From Shinisaurus crocodilurus (taxonomy: Eukaryota > Chordata > Lepidosauria > Squamata > Shinisauridae), in assembly GCA_021292165.1 (NCBI GenBank), contig JAHFWL010000229.1, positions 1 through 64,000 on the forward strand: 64,000 nt of DNA, written 5' to 3'. A model generated the notes under the pieces. That model did not search any database, was not told where the DNA came from, and worked only from the letters and a program-made list of their open reading frames with translations. A program made the translations under genes and the position numbers. Positions 1-9,600 of this stretch are shown here, piece by piece. Position 1 is the first letter of the stretch; each line of letters begins with the position of its first letter.

Positions 1-62
1 AGCAGCAAAAGTGGCAGTGCTGCCCCAGGCTGGCTGGCTGGTGGGGTGTGTGGTCGTGTGCG

Positions 63-225
63 CAGGACCGGTGCAAGGCAGTTGGTGCCCTAGGCAAGAT
101 CAGATATTTAGCGCCCCCTTCCCACTTGAGAGCGCTGTATTTTGTTTTCAAGGCGTTTCTGGCACCCCCTTTAGCCCTGCGCCCTAGGCGGCTGCCTAGT
201 TGGCCTAATGGTAGCACCGGCCCTG
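63..225. mobile_element. hAT-type MITE, family A, copy 1
   Basis: A 163-bp non-autonomous DNA transposon. It opens with CAGGACCGGTGC and closes with the inverted GCACCGGCCCTG, which is a typical hAT terminal sequence. It is flanked by a perfect 8-bp target duplication, cgtgtgcg, at 55-62 and 226-233. There is no coding capacity, so it would need a hAT transposase in trans. A second copy lies at 2935-3101. The assignment rests on terminal repeats and target-site length, both seen directly. Confidence 0.88.
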
Positions 226-939
226 CGTGTGCGCAGTGATGTGCAGCCCTGCAGGCGGCGGTTGAGAAGTACAATGCACCACCCCTCCCAGTCTGCCTAA
301 GCCACATGGCTCCTTGGCTCTCATTGGCCCAGATGGATGATTATGTATCTGTTAAGCATTAGAAGTTTTTTGGGGTGGGCTTTTACAATGTAACGGATTA
401 ACATGGGTGCCCCGCCCCCACTGCAAATGGATGAACACTGTGTGGTTTTCTCAGACGCTCACCTTTCTTCCAGTCTCTGTAACCCATCTATGGTTGGACT
501 GCAAGTATTCAGCCAGGAAGAGATTCTTCTTCAGATTTTGGTCTTGAAACCCACACCTCTTCCACATTCCCTGTGTTTCCACCCCCTGGGAATTGGCACA
601 CATGGATTTGGAGATATGAAGGCCTGGACAAAACTTGAAAAAATGGGGGCGGGGACTGCTTCCTCCCAAATTTCCCAAAATCCCTGGGAAAAAATGGATT
701 GTGTGTGTGTGTGTGTGTGTGTTTCCCACTAGTTTTACATCCCTCCCCAGGCCTTCACATCTCAATGCACATTTCGCAATGATGCCGACTTGTATGGTGT
801 GTTATGTCACAGAACATGATGTTACATTGGGAAGCTAGTTACTCCTAACGGTAGCCCATAAATTCGTTTGCTTCCCCACCTTTATAAGTGTCACTCCTGT
901 GGAATGACCTTAGTTTCCTTTTCTGTAAAAGTATCGACC
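226..939. other. Unassigned non-coding stretch
   Basis: No gene or recognisable transposon is seen. It contains a (TG)n microsatellite at 699-722. Open frames here are short and run through the microsatellite. Confidence 0.5.
699..722. repeat. (TG)n microsatellite
   Basis: About twelve uninterrupted TG units. Confidence 0.95.
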
Positions 940-941
940 TA

Positions 942-1191
942 CAGTAGTACCTGGGATTGCAAGTAACTTGGTTTGAGAGCGTTTTGCAAGACAAGCAAAT
1001 TTTAAAATATTTATTAAATTTTTTTGGACTTGATATACAAGCGACGTCTTGCAATACAAGTACCATAGTACGGCTTAAATTAAAAATCTCTGTACAAATT
1101 TTTTTGGGGGGATTTCATTTTGGTATAAGAGTGTTTTGGATTACAAGCACGTTTCCGGAACGAATTATGCTCTCAATCCAAGGCATGACTG
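942..1191. mobile_element. Mariner-like MITE with TA duplication
   Basis: A 250-bp element with imperfect inverted ends, CAGTAGTACCTGGGATTG on the left against CAGTCATGCCTTGGATTG read inward from the right. It is flanked by TA on both sides (940-941 and 1192-1193), the target duplication of Tc1/mariner/pogo elements. It has no coding capacity. The superfamily is inferred from ends and target site only. Confidence 0.7.
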
Positions 1192-1324
1192 TATATTTCA
1201 AAGGGAGGAGGCTTAACAAGTTGTTAATAGGAAGACACAACATTGGTACTATGAATGAGATACCTTGATTTTCATTGTGAGTTCTATTCACTCCTGTGTG
1301 GATAAAATAACTTGGCTCTAATGT

Positions 1325-1508
1325 CATAGCCAGATAGTCTTCAACCTTTTCAGCCCCAGGAACCTATGTTTAACCCAAATATTCATTGGGGGATGCACCT
1401 TTAGCTTTTTACTGAATATTTTTATGGTGGAAGTGCTGCTTTTGTGACTCGCTTTTGGTCAGGCTTTGACCCAGGGGTCACACCAAACCCACAAGTTGAA
1501 GACCAATG
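1325..1508. mobile_element. Possible hAT-like element
   Basis: The stretch is flanked by a direct repeat containing ctctaatgt (from 1316 and from 1509). Its ends carry inverted similarity (GTCTTCAAC near the left end, GTTGAAGAC near the right end). Size and target duplication suit a non-autonomous hAT. The exact boundary is uncertain by a few bases. Confidence 0.55.
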
Positions 1509-1786
1509 CTCTAATGTACCTATTCTCTTTAAGATATAAATTGCACATACAATAGGAACAAGATAATACCGTACACACTATGCATTGTACTAGATTCTAT
1601 ACAACCAATAATAGAAAAAATTGAATATATAATAAATATATAGAAACGTATTACACAGATTGTATTTATCATTACCAGAATTTAAATATTGATGAAGTGT
1701 TACAATACTTAACCACACAGAAAAAGATAGATATAGGATATAGATATCAAAGGTATATCTTAATTTTAGGAAGGAGATAAAATGAT

Positions 1787-1917
1787 TGCAGAATGCGTGG
1801 CCCCCTCCAGATGTTGTGGGACTCCAACTCCCATCAGCCCCAGCAAGCATGGACTATGTCAGGGATGATGGAGATGCAGTTAAACAACATCTGGAGGGCC
1901 ACAGGTTCCCCAGCCCT
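1787..1917. mobile_element. Divergent hAT foldback element
   Basis: An imperfect long palindrome. One arm holds ccctccagatgttgtgggac and the other holds caacatctggaggg. It belongs to the same broad family as the foldback elements at 17636 and 29972, but it is older and I could not find a clean target duplication. Confidence 0.6.
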
Positions 1918-2206
1918 GAGATTTTCAAATTGTCCAAGTTTTTGTTTGCCATCCCTCAACCTTATAACTTCCACGAGTGTTTTGTCATCTCTGCAATTTC
2001 CTAAACTCCCATGAACCATTCAGTAAGTGAGGGCATAGAAGTGCGTCTCCATTTTTGAGCGATCAGAATTTTTGCAGCAGCTAATTAATTCCAAATTAAA
2101 TCTCTTTGATGTAAAGCAAACTGCTCCAAGGGCGCAATCTTATGGTGCTGCTGTTAAGTGTCGTAAATCTGTCCATAAGCCGTAGTCGTTATCACAGTCC
2201 GGGGTC

Positions 2207-2261
2207 AAAGCCAAAATATATCATTCCGAAATACAGCAACCATAAACCAGTTCGGGATCAG
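2207..2261. repeat. 55-bp exact direct repeat, unit 1
   Basis: These 55 bases recur without mismatch at 4641-4695, 2.4 kb downstream in the same orientation. The flanks on both sides differ. The source family was not recognised. It may be the conserved part of a dispersed repeat. Confidence 0.8.
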
Positions 2262-2579
2262 GCAAAGTCGTGGTCAAGGTCGTTCCAAGGTACAGAAGTA
2301 TGAGGTCGGGAATGTCAGGAGCGTCTGGCTGTAGCTGTCTTAACAAACAATGGCTTCCAGCCTCTGAGTGTGTTTGGGACCTGCCTTTTGAGCAGGCGCT
2401 GATTGGTCAGGCTGCCCAGCTGGCTCAGGCTGCATGTAGCCTGGCCCCGCCCCAAACACACTCCGACACGGCTGGTCTCTGTCTGACCTACTGGAGGCAT
2501 AACAGTAAGCCCCTGAACATGGAGGCTTAGGGTCATCGAATGTGGAGCAGAAGGAGTGGCGGAGGCAGTCTTCACCACC

Positions 2580-2614
<35 letters not shown>

Positions 2615-2934
2615 CCTTGTATTTTCCGCAAGATGGTCCTTTTTGCCTGTCTAGCTGGAGCATCTCCGAGCGGGAAGGATAGCTTGTATCTTGGCTTCTC
2701 CAGTTTCCTCCCCTCCCCCCCAAATCCCCCCTTCTTCCCCTCTCCAAGGTTGCTTTCCTAACCTCGGAGAGCAGCTGGTGCGGTTCTTTCTGTGCCAGCT
2801 GCAAAGGGGCAGGGGAGCGTGCGTGCGTGTGTGCCAGAGATCTGATTCCCAGCTCCGAGGTCACCGTGCTCTCTTCAGCCTCAGATCTGCACATCTGAAC
2901 TATCCTATGGCCCTTAGTTCAGATGCTATCTAGG
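2262..2934. other. Unassigned stretch with pyrimidine-rich tract
   Basis: No gene recognised. A CCT/CTT-rich tract occupies about 2565-2618 and a C-rich tract about 2705-2750. Overlapping open frames on both strands are low-complexity products of these tracts. Confidence 0.45.
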
Positions 2935-3101
2935 CAGGACCAGTGCAAGGCAGTTTGGTGCCCTAGGCAAGATCAGATATTTAGCGCCCCCCCCTTCCCA
3001 CTTGAGAGCGCTGTATTTCCCCCCCAAGGCATTTCTGGCGCCCCCTTTAGCCCTGCGCCCTAGGCAGCTGCCTAGTTGGCCTAATGGTAGCACCGGCCCT
3101 G
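2935..3101. mobile_element. hAT-type MITE, family A, copy 2
   Basis: Second copy of the element at 63-225 in the same orientation, 167 bp, with a longer C-run inside. It is flanked by a perfect 8-bp duplication, tatctagg (2927-2934 and 3102-3109). The two copies have different target duplications, so they are independent insertions rather than parts of one duplication. Confidence 0.88.
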
Positions 3102-3275
3102 TATCTAGGGGCCATAGGAATAGGATTGCTCCCTAAATAACCTAGCAGTATTCTCAGGGAATGTAAAGGTATAGTCAAATGTACCACCAGCGATATTGTG
3201 TGTTACATACTAGGAGTATGTAACACAGCTCCCGAGATGCACTTTCATATTGAATTCTCATGACATGAGTTTTAG

Positions 3276-3415
3276 GGTGCAATCCTATGCACGCTTAGAC
3301 AGTAAAAAAAAGGCCTACAATTCCCAGCATGCCCCAGCCAGCTATGCTGGCTGGGGCATGCTGGGAGTTGTAGGCCTTTTTTTCCTTTCTGTATAAACAT
3401 GCATGGGACTGCGCC
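3276..3415. mobile_element. Foldback element (gcaatcctatgca-ended)
   Basis: A long hairpin. The centre is a near-perfect palindrome (about 3306-3385) built on cccagcatgccccagccagc. The outer ends resemble gcaatcctatgcac and its inverse. A relative with the same layout lies at 56110-56256. The core is shared with the hAT foldbacks at 14107 and 36386, but the ends differ. Confidence 0.65.
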
Positions 3416-3776
3416 TTTATTGGCTCACAATATTCACTTTTATAGTGGGCCCAAATTCTTAACCAAACAATGTATGCCCACCCTCAGGACCTGATTACAA
3501 TAACACTTGCTTCCTCTGACTGTATTTCCTTCCTGAGGTTTTTTTTTTTTTTATGGCCTGGCTGTTTTTCACTGTAATTTATGGAAGAATGGCCCAGCCC
3601 CAGGGGTGATTTCTTACTCAGGGCAGGAGGGCACTGCACTCCCGCCTGCCTGCCTAGTACCAGCCTTCTCCCCTGACCCCCCAGCAAGTCAGTTTCACTG
3701 TGGTGCTGCAGCACCCTGCGGCTCAGAGTTTCTTCAGCTACCTTCGCTGCAGCCTTCAGTGCCCCCTCTCTCTCCT

Positions 3777-4014
3777 GGGCCTGTTCGCACGAACCCAGGC
3801 TGCGGCAGGGGAGGCACCGTGGGGCGATCTGCGGGGTCCGGCGGGGCGGACCCCCGGTGGAGCCAGCAGTCCCCCTCTACCGCCCATGGTCACTTTGCGT
3901 GCGTCCTGCGCACGGCCGTCCCGCGGGGGCAACCCCCGGTCGGCGTTCGCACGACACGGGGACCGCGGGGGGACTTCTGCTCCCCCGCGGTTCCCGTGTC
4001 GTGCGAACAAGCCC
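3777..4014. mobile_element. GC-rich inverted-repeat element, copy 1 (internally deleted)
   Basis: Starts with GGGCCTGTTCGCACGA and ends with the inverted TCGTGCGAACAAGCCC. Copies 2 and 3 lie at 39775-40186 and 45262-45704. This copy is shorter because about 200 bp present in the middle of the others are missing. Its right part (about 3946-4008) can form a hairpin of roughly 27 bp around a short loop. It is very CpG-rich and non-coding. The ends vaguely resemble PIF/Harbinger termini, but I found no reliable target duplication, so the superfamily is open. Confidence 0.7.
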
Positions 4015-4116
4015 TCTCTCTCTCTCTCTCCCCCTTGCTGGGAGGCTTCCATACCTGCCCCACGAGCCTGGGCTCTGCTGAAAACTGGGCATGCTCAGGA
4101 TTCCATTCCCACATAC

Positions 4117-4430
4117 CAGGGGCGTTGACCCTCTTCCAGCCCAAGAGCCAAACTGAATTTCAGGCACGCTCTTGGGGGGCCACATTTCAGGGCACGGCAA
4201 AATGGGGCAGAACCAAAGGCACAGAGGCAGGGACCACCCGCCCCCCCCCCCACAGCATATTTTAGTTTAAAGCTCTTACTGTGAGTAATTAAGCCTTAGG
4301 AGAGGCATTTCAACGTTTTAGAACGGGGGTGGTGGGGGGGAAATGGCACAAAAGCCAGGAAACCACCAAAAGATCCGAGGTTGGGGGAAAGGGGACCCCG
4401 GGTGGACTAGATTCCAAGGCAAATAGCACA
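4117..4430 (+). mobile_element. hAT-like element, family D (degenerate)
   Basis: Begins CAGGGGCGTTGACCCTC and shares an internal segment (agctcttactg...taggagaggcatttcaac...gccaggaaaccaccaaa) with copies at about 22072-22430, 25531-25992 and 57653-58060. The right boundary and target duplication were not resolved. Confidence 0.5.
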
Positions 4431-4640
4431 GCTCCCAAGCTGACACGAGTTCTGATCCCTTCTTCTCTCTGTTTTACCGAACAAGCGGTGGGTGTTCCCT
4501 CTCTGGGTTGTGGATAAGGAGAAATTGGATTGGTAATGGGCACGTGGCAGCAGTGTGCCTGGTTTGAGGGAGCACCAAGGTGGCACAATCGTTACAATCC
4601 ACAGGGAACCCGTTGAGGTAGTCAGATGGGAAAGATGGAT

Positions 4641-4695
4641 AAAGCCAAAATATATCATTCCGAAATACAGCAACCATAAACCAGTTCGGGATCAG
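4641..4695. repeat. 55-bp exact direct repeat, unit 2
   Basis: Identical to 2207-2261. Confidence 0.8.
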
Positions 4696-4979
4696 ACAGA
4701 ACCTGCAAGGTAGGTAGGTGCAAGTGGCAACCTGCAAGTGGCCACTCTGCTATCACCAATTGAGGAAATGCAATCACCCAAGGATTAAAAAAGGACCCAG
4801 AATTGCATGACACGTGCATATGCCAATTTTTATGCAGAGATGCAAAATTAGAAATAGGCCTGCTCAGTCAGCTATTTTCCAGGTGCTCACAGTTGAGGGG
4901 CAACATCAAGGATCTTGCGCTCCCTCCCGTCTTATGGTTCTTTATCTTTAAACTGGATTTGGACTGGAAAGCCCTTCAA

Positions 4980-5275
4980 AAAGAGGACTGTCCTCTGTAA
5001 AGGAAAGGAAAGACCTTTGCTTCAGTGTACCAGCTCCATTTCTTTGGAACTCCCTGTCTCTGGAGGTCAGGCAGACACCCACACTGTATTGTTTTCGATG
5101 CCCTCTGAAAACCTCTTTATTTCAAGATGCCTTCGGTTTGTACTGATTTTGTTTCTAACATATTGTTTTATTCCTTTTATCTGTTTTATCTTTTTATTGT
5201 TCACCACTCCAGAATCACCATACTGCAATATGGAGCAGTATATAAATGTTGTAAGTAAATACCGTAATAAATATG
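4980..5275 (+). mobile_element. L2-like LINE 3' end (degenerate)
   Basis: A frame here retains the pattern of the C-terminal end of L2/CR1-type ORF2 proteins (ELPVSGGQADTHTV followed by a hydrophobic stretch). The 3' tail then contains caccactccag...ggagcagtatataaatg and ends in short AAT-rich repeats. Broken by age, with no functional domain left. Confidence 0.5.
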
Positions 5276-5739
5276 TGAAGAATCAGCTTCATGGGATGAT
5301 CCTGGGTTGTAGTATTATGAGAGAAGGAGAAAAATGTCTCCACATATCCACTTTTTCTATATCATGCACAATTCTGTACACCTGTACACAATTCTGTACA
5401 CAATTCTGTACACTGTAATTATTAAATAAATTATCCAGTCTTGATGTGATTGTACGTCTGAAGGCATGACGTTTCTTTTGCAGGTTTACTCAGAAGTTAT
5501 CACGGAGCTAATCTGGGATTTACTTCTAACTTGTCACGCATGGCTCAGGCCGCGTGCATCGTGTGTGGAAATGGTCTGATGATCTACTATTTAAGGTTGA
5601 AATCCAAAGTAATTTCACATGGAAGTAAATACTGCTGAAATCAAGGAGATGAATTTACAACTAAACATAGTTTGGGATCAGCCCAGAAGCTAAATGGCAC
5701 CTTGTAGATTGACGTACAGGGCAATCATTACATGGTATA

Positions 5740-5952
5740 TGGTGGGGTGGTAACTTGTTTTTAGCAGTTGTGTTTTATTAACTTGTTTTAGAGATATTTT
5801 TAAAATTGGTTTTAAAAATCTCATGTTTTATTGTTTATATTTTTAACTGTCTTTTATTGATTGTTTTGAATTATTGTTGTACACCGCCCAGAGAGCTTCG
5901 GCTATTGGGCGGTATAGAAATTAAATGAATGAATGAATAAATAAATAAATCC
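5740..5952 (+). mobile_element. L2-like LINE 3' tail
   Basis: Contains caccgcccagagagcttcgg, then ctattgggcggtatagaaat, and a terminal (AATG/AATA)n tail. The same 3' end is found at 16397-16612. Only the untranslated tail is present, as expected of 5' truncation during target-primed reverse transcription. Confidence 0.7.
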
Positions 5953-5971
5953 TACATATGTACACTCCAAA

Positions 5972-5972
<1 letters not shown>

Positions 5973-6013
<41 letters not shown>
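5973..6013. repeat. (AAT)n microsatellite
   Basis: About 13 AAT units between two oppositely oriented L2-like tails. It probably derives from their 3' ends. Confidence 0.9.
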
Positions 6014-6275
6014 TTTATTTCTTACCCGCCTCTCGTCTAGATCGAGGGGGAAACAAAAATAAAATACAAATACATATTAAAACATCTTAAAACATATAAA
6101 AACATCATAAACAACATCATTAAAACATCGTAAAAACATCTTAAAGGCAACCTAAAATTCCGCCGGATAGGCCTGCCGGAAGAGATCAGTCTTTATGGCT
6201 TTTTTAAATTCCAAAAGACTGGTGAGCTGACGAATCTCCTCCAGCAGGCCATTCCATAATCTGGGAGCAAGTAAG
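6014..6275 (-). mobile_element. L2-like LINE 3' end, minus strand
   Basis: Reading the minus strand, remnants of a C-terminal coding region precede repeats of the type aaacatcttaaaacat and an end cgcctcgatct-like motif. A plus-strand relative of the tail is at 48210-48372. It lies tail-to-tail with 5740-5952. Confidence 0.6.
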
Positions 6276-6299
6276 TCCCACTGGCAACTGGGTTTAGGA

Positions 6300-7075
6300 T
6301 TGCAGCCTTAATTTACTGTATATGTTTTAAAAAAAGCTTTGTCTCTGGCTCTCTCTGGTGGCTGAATGCAAGCGCACAAGCCATGGTAGCTAGAATCCCT
6401 CCCTTTTTCCTGATCTATTGGGTATGGGGCATGTGAAAAATCTGCATTAGCAAACGCTTTATCCCTCGTTCAGCTGAAACCCAATACAGAGGGAGGGTCC
6501 CACACTGTCGTAGAGAGGGAAACCCAGCGGTTAGCATGCCAGAGACAATCCACGGGGACACCATCTCCAGTTAGTTAAAGCATTCTATTGGACACCTGCA
6601 GCTGCCGAATCAGACCACTAGCCCAGGGCTGGTGGTGGGCTGCTTGGGACTGCGGCAGGGTGAAAAGATCGAATCCCCTCTCTTCACACTCCGTGGTACT
6701 ACTGCTCCCTCGCTACAGTGTCTATGCAAAAAAGTAAAAAAACAAACAAACACCACCCATGTTCATTAATTGCCGACATGCAATTAATGTCACACACCTA
6801 GTTTGGCATAAAATGGAGAGAGTTGAGTGGCTGATAACTCTTTATGAAGGAACTTTGATGGGAAGCTCTATTGTTTGAGTAGTTACATGGTGTCCACAAG
6901 AATCTTGATGGTGGCCTCCAGAATATTGGAATATCTTGTTCCATTCCAAGACGCCATTCCTCTGTGGGTTGTCAATCATCCCATGTTTATGCAGCTCCTT
7001 TGGGCTAAAATCTTCCTTATTGTGTGCCATGTCTTTTTAGATTGTAAGCCTGTGGGCAGGGACTGTCTTGTTTAA
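6300..7075. other. Unassigned non-coding stretch
   Basis: No gene or repeat with clear ends recognised. Open frames are short and lack coding character. Confidence 0.4.
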
Positions 7076-7145
7076 TTGATTATATGTAAGCCGCTCTGGG
7101 AGCCTCTTTGGCTGAGGAGCGGCATAAAAATATTTCAAATAAATA
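7076..7145 (+). mobile_element. Retroposon 3' tail fragment
   Basis: A short segment with gtaagccgctctgggagcct, then gaggagcggcataaa, and an (AAATA)n tail. This is typical of LINE or SINE 3' ends in reptiles. Too short to name. Confidence 0.5.
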
Positions 7146-7456
7146 AATAAAATAAGAAGATCCATGCTGGATCAGACCAAGGGTCCATCTAGTCCAGCAT
7201 TCTGTTCACACAGTGGCCAGCTAGCTGCCCACAGGGAACCCACAAGCAGCACATGAGTGCAATAGTACCCTCCTGCCCATGTTCCCCAGCAACTGGTGTA
7301 CATGGGCATACTGCCTCTGATGCTGGAGGAAGCATATAGCCAATCTGAACTAGTAGCCATTGACAGCCTTCTCCTCCATGACTTTGTCCAATCCCCTTTT
7401 AAAGCCATCCAAGTTGGTGGCCATCACTACATCTTGTGGAAGGAGATTCCATAACT
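7146..7456 (-). mobile_element. CR1-like LINE 3' end, minus strand
   Basis: Shares ccatctagtccagcattctg and cagcaactggtgtacatggg with copies at 14473-14660, 23770-24290, 35040-35270 and 37035-37190. On the sense strand these copies end in TTCTTATG-like octamers, the hallmark of CR1-group 3' ends. Non-coding remnant here. Confidence 0.65.
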
Positions 7457-7659
7457 GTCCATGGTGGAACTTGTTTTAGAATTGGTGCTATACCTCCCCC
7501 CACAATGGATGCCTGTTACATAGAACCCCTCCTCTGTCTGTCTGTCTGTCTGTCTCTTACGCACACACACTCACACTGATGGGTATTTTGCATAGAACGT
7601 GATTCTCGACATTCATACAAAACCAAAGTGCTATTTTCTTTTCAACTTCAAATGGTGTG

Positions 7660-7900
7660 GCAATATCCCCGGTGCAACGAGTCCAAGCAATTTCTTTTCT
7701 AGGGATTTATTGCACTCGTGAATTAACAGCAAGGAAATGGTTTGGAACATCACGCTTCAAGAGCGTCAGGCTTGAACGAGGAAGTTAATGGCACACATTC
7801 CCGGGCCGCAGTCTGTGTTTGCAAAGATTAATCTTACTGCAACATGAATTCATCAAACCCTAAAGAGATAAATAAAATGTGCGATGAGCAATGCAACAAA
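7660..7900. other. Candidate conserved noncoding element
   Basis: Apparently single-copy in this window and without transposon structure. It has a complex, balanced composition with several homeodomain- and forkhead-like words (tgtttgcaaagattaatctt, gtgaattaac). I infer possible regulatory DNA. This needs cross-species alignment. Confidence 0.25.
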
Positions 7901-7902
7901 TA

Positions 7903-8069
7903 CAGTATTTTTCCATGTATAAGACTATGCTTTTCCTAAAATTGTTAGACTAAAAATTGAGGGTCGTCTTATACATGGAAGTAAGCCGAGGAGAGAACCG
8001 CACGGTTGCAAAACTGCCCAGTGTGGGTCGTCTTATACATGGGGGCGTCTTATACACGGAAAAATATGG
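7903..8069. mobile_element. Mariner-like MITE with TA duplication
   Basis: A 167-bp element with about 23-bp inverted ends: CAGTATTTTTCCATGTATAA on the left and CCATATTTTTCCGTGTATAA read inward from the right. TA is present at 7901-7902 and 8070-8071. Extra internal copies of gtcttatacatgg are present. Non-coding. Confidence 0.8.
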
Positions 8070-8437
8070 TAACGTGGGATGCAGGCGGGGCAAATAGGAT
8101 TCTGACCAAACTAAGAAACACCATTCGTTTCCATCTCTTTCAGTCGAGGAGAGTCAAATGCATTAAGTTAAACTCTCTCCAGTTGCAATCAAGTGGGCTT
8201 GGGGTACCCTAAAGTTTGCGGAAGTACAAAGAAGTTAGAAAAGAACATCTTAAGGTGGTGGTGGGGACGTTGCAATGAGGACTGAATGTGCTCAGTGCCT
8301 GCGGAATGCTTTTTCTTTGGGGGTGGGGGTGAATTGGAAGCCTGGGTGGCAGGAGGAGTGAAATGGTGAAGGGCATGGCTGGCTGGCTGGAACAGGAGCA
8401 TTCCACACGGCAATATTTTGTTGCAGGTCGCACTTGT

Positions 8438-8513
8438 CTTCTTCTTCTTCTTCTTCTTCTTCTTCTTCTTCTTCTTCTTCTTCTTCTTCTTCTTCTTCTT
8501 CTTCTTCTTCTTC

Positions 8514-8552
<39 letters not shown>

Positions 8553-8553
8553 T
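8438..8553. repeat. Compound (CTT)n(ATC)n microsatellite
   Basis: About 25 CTT units run directly into about 13 ATC units, 116 bp with almost no interruptions. Open frames across it (poly-Leu/His, poly-Phe/Ile, poly-Lys/Met) are artefacts. Confidence 0.97.
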
Positions 8554-8779
8554 CACCTCACTTATTCTGTGTTTTAGGAGGCCAGAAGCAATCAAGGTTG
8601 ATGATGAAGACTAGTGACAGCTGACAGGAAAAAGGCTTGGAAGTCATCAACACAAACTGTGATGCATAAGATGGCTTTCCTTTTTATTTATTAAAGGATC
8701 ACACAATCCATGCAGGAGGAACATTTAATTCCCAGTCAAACGTTTCCCATACCTCTCAGGGATGGAAATATCTGTCTGT

Positions 8780-9112
8780 TATGTATCCGAATTTTTTCAA
8801 ACTCAAGTTCTTCAAAAATGTGAAGAAATTTGAGGATGTTGGTAAATTCTTATCAAAAATGACTCAAAACGAGATTCTTACTCATCTGCACTGGCCAAAT
8901 TCAATCGGTCCAGAGATTCCAAACATAGAGAGCACCATGATGTACCTGCCAGCCTTGTAGGGGTTAAAGATGAGGAGCCTGCCAGAAAAAAAGAGGTGGC
9001 AATCCTTACTTGGCATCACAAATATGGTTGAATACACACAGGCTTGTAAAAGCACACAAAACCCTTCGCTTGTATGGATGAATCTGCTAATTTTGCTTTC
9101 TCTCATATTTGT
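8780..9112 (+). repeat. Unclassified dispersed repeat X, copy 1
   Basis: About 330 bp aligns by eye, with many mismatches, to 12985-13365. Shared words include gtaaattctta, catgatgtacctgcc, cagaaaaaaagaggtggcaa and tttgctttctctc. A third fragment is at 11218-11303. No terminal repeats, tail or coding potential were found, so the class is unknown. Confidence 0.55.
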
Positions 9113-9139
9113 GTGTGTGTGTGTGTGCATGCGCGTGAG

Positions 9140-9475
9140 TACACACACTGAATCTACCCGGACACTGCGATCAACATCTGAGGCTTTCCTCTGAGTGCCA
9201 CCTCCGAGGGAGGCTCAGAGGGTGGGCCTTCTCAGTGGTGGCCCCCAATTATGGAATGATATCCCCACTGAGACCTGCCTGGTGCCAACTCTGTTATCCT
9301 TTCGGCTCCAGATTAAGACTGTCCTCTTCCCCGAGGCATTCAATGGCATTTAATGGTATATGGGTTTTTTTAATGTTGGTCTAGTTGTTTCGAAATTGTT
9401 TCAATGGTCAAATCATTTTAAATTCAGTTTTAAATTTTGTATATTGGAACCTTATACTGTTTTTATTATATTTGT

Positions 9476-9515
<40 letters not shown>

Positions 9516-9568
9516 AATTAATTGCTGTGAACTGCTCAGAGAGCTATAGCTATTGGGCAGTATAGAAA
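9140..9568 (+). mobile_element. L2-like LINE 3' end
   Basis: A broken frame encodes RTLRSTSEAFL followed, after a stop, by VPPPREAQRVG and a further frame-shifted L2-type C-terminus. The matching minus-strand copy at 26183-26640 reads RTLRSSSEALLRVPPPKEA. After the coding part come the 3' tail with gctattgggcagtatagaaat and a (GT)n tract at 9474-9511. Confidence 0.7.
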
Positions 9569-9569
9569 T

Positions 9570-9600
9570 GAAGTGTGTGTGTGTGTGTGTGTGTGTGTGT
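9570..9600. repeat. (GT)n microsatellite
   Basis: About 15 GT units at the junction between the L2-like tail and the CR1 insertion. A similar tract lies inside the L2-like tail at 9474-9511. Confidence 0.95.

Noticed and set aside
403..765. Overlapping 100-codon frames on both strands
   Set aside because: They run through a TG microsatellite and show no domain or codon pattern of a gene.
3606..4265. 219-codon frame
   Set aside because: It spans the GC-rich inverted-repeat element; such frames appear in both strands there because of low stop frequency in GC-rich DNA.
8189..8624. Frames coding poly-Lys/Met, poly-Leu/His or poly-Phe/Ile
   Set aside because: They are translations of the CTT/ATC microsatellite.
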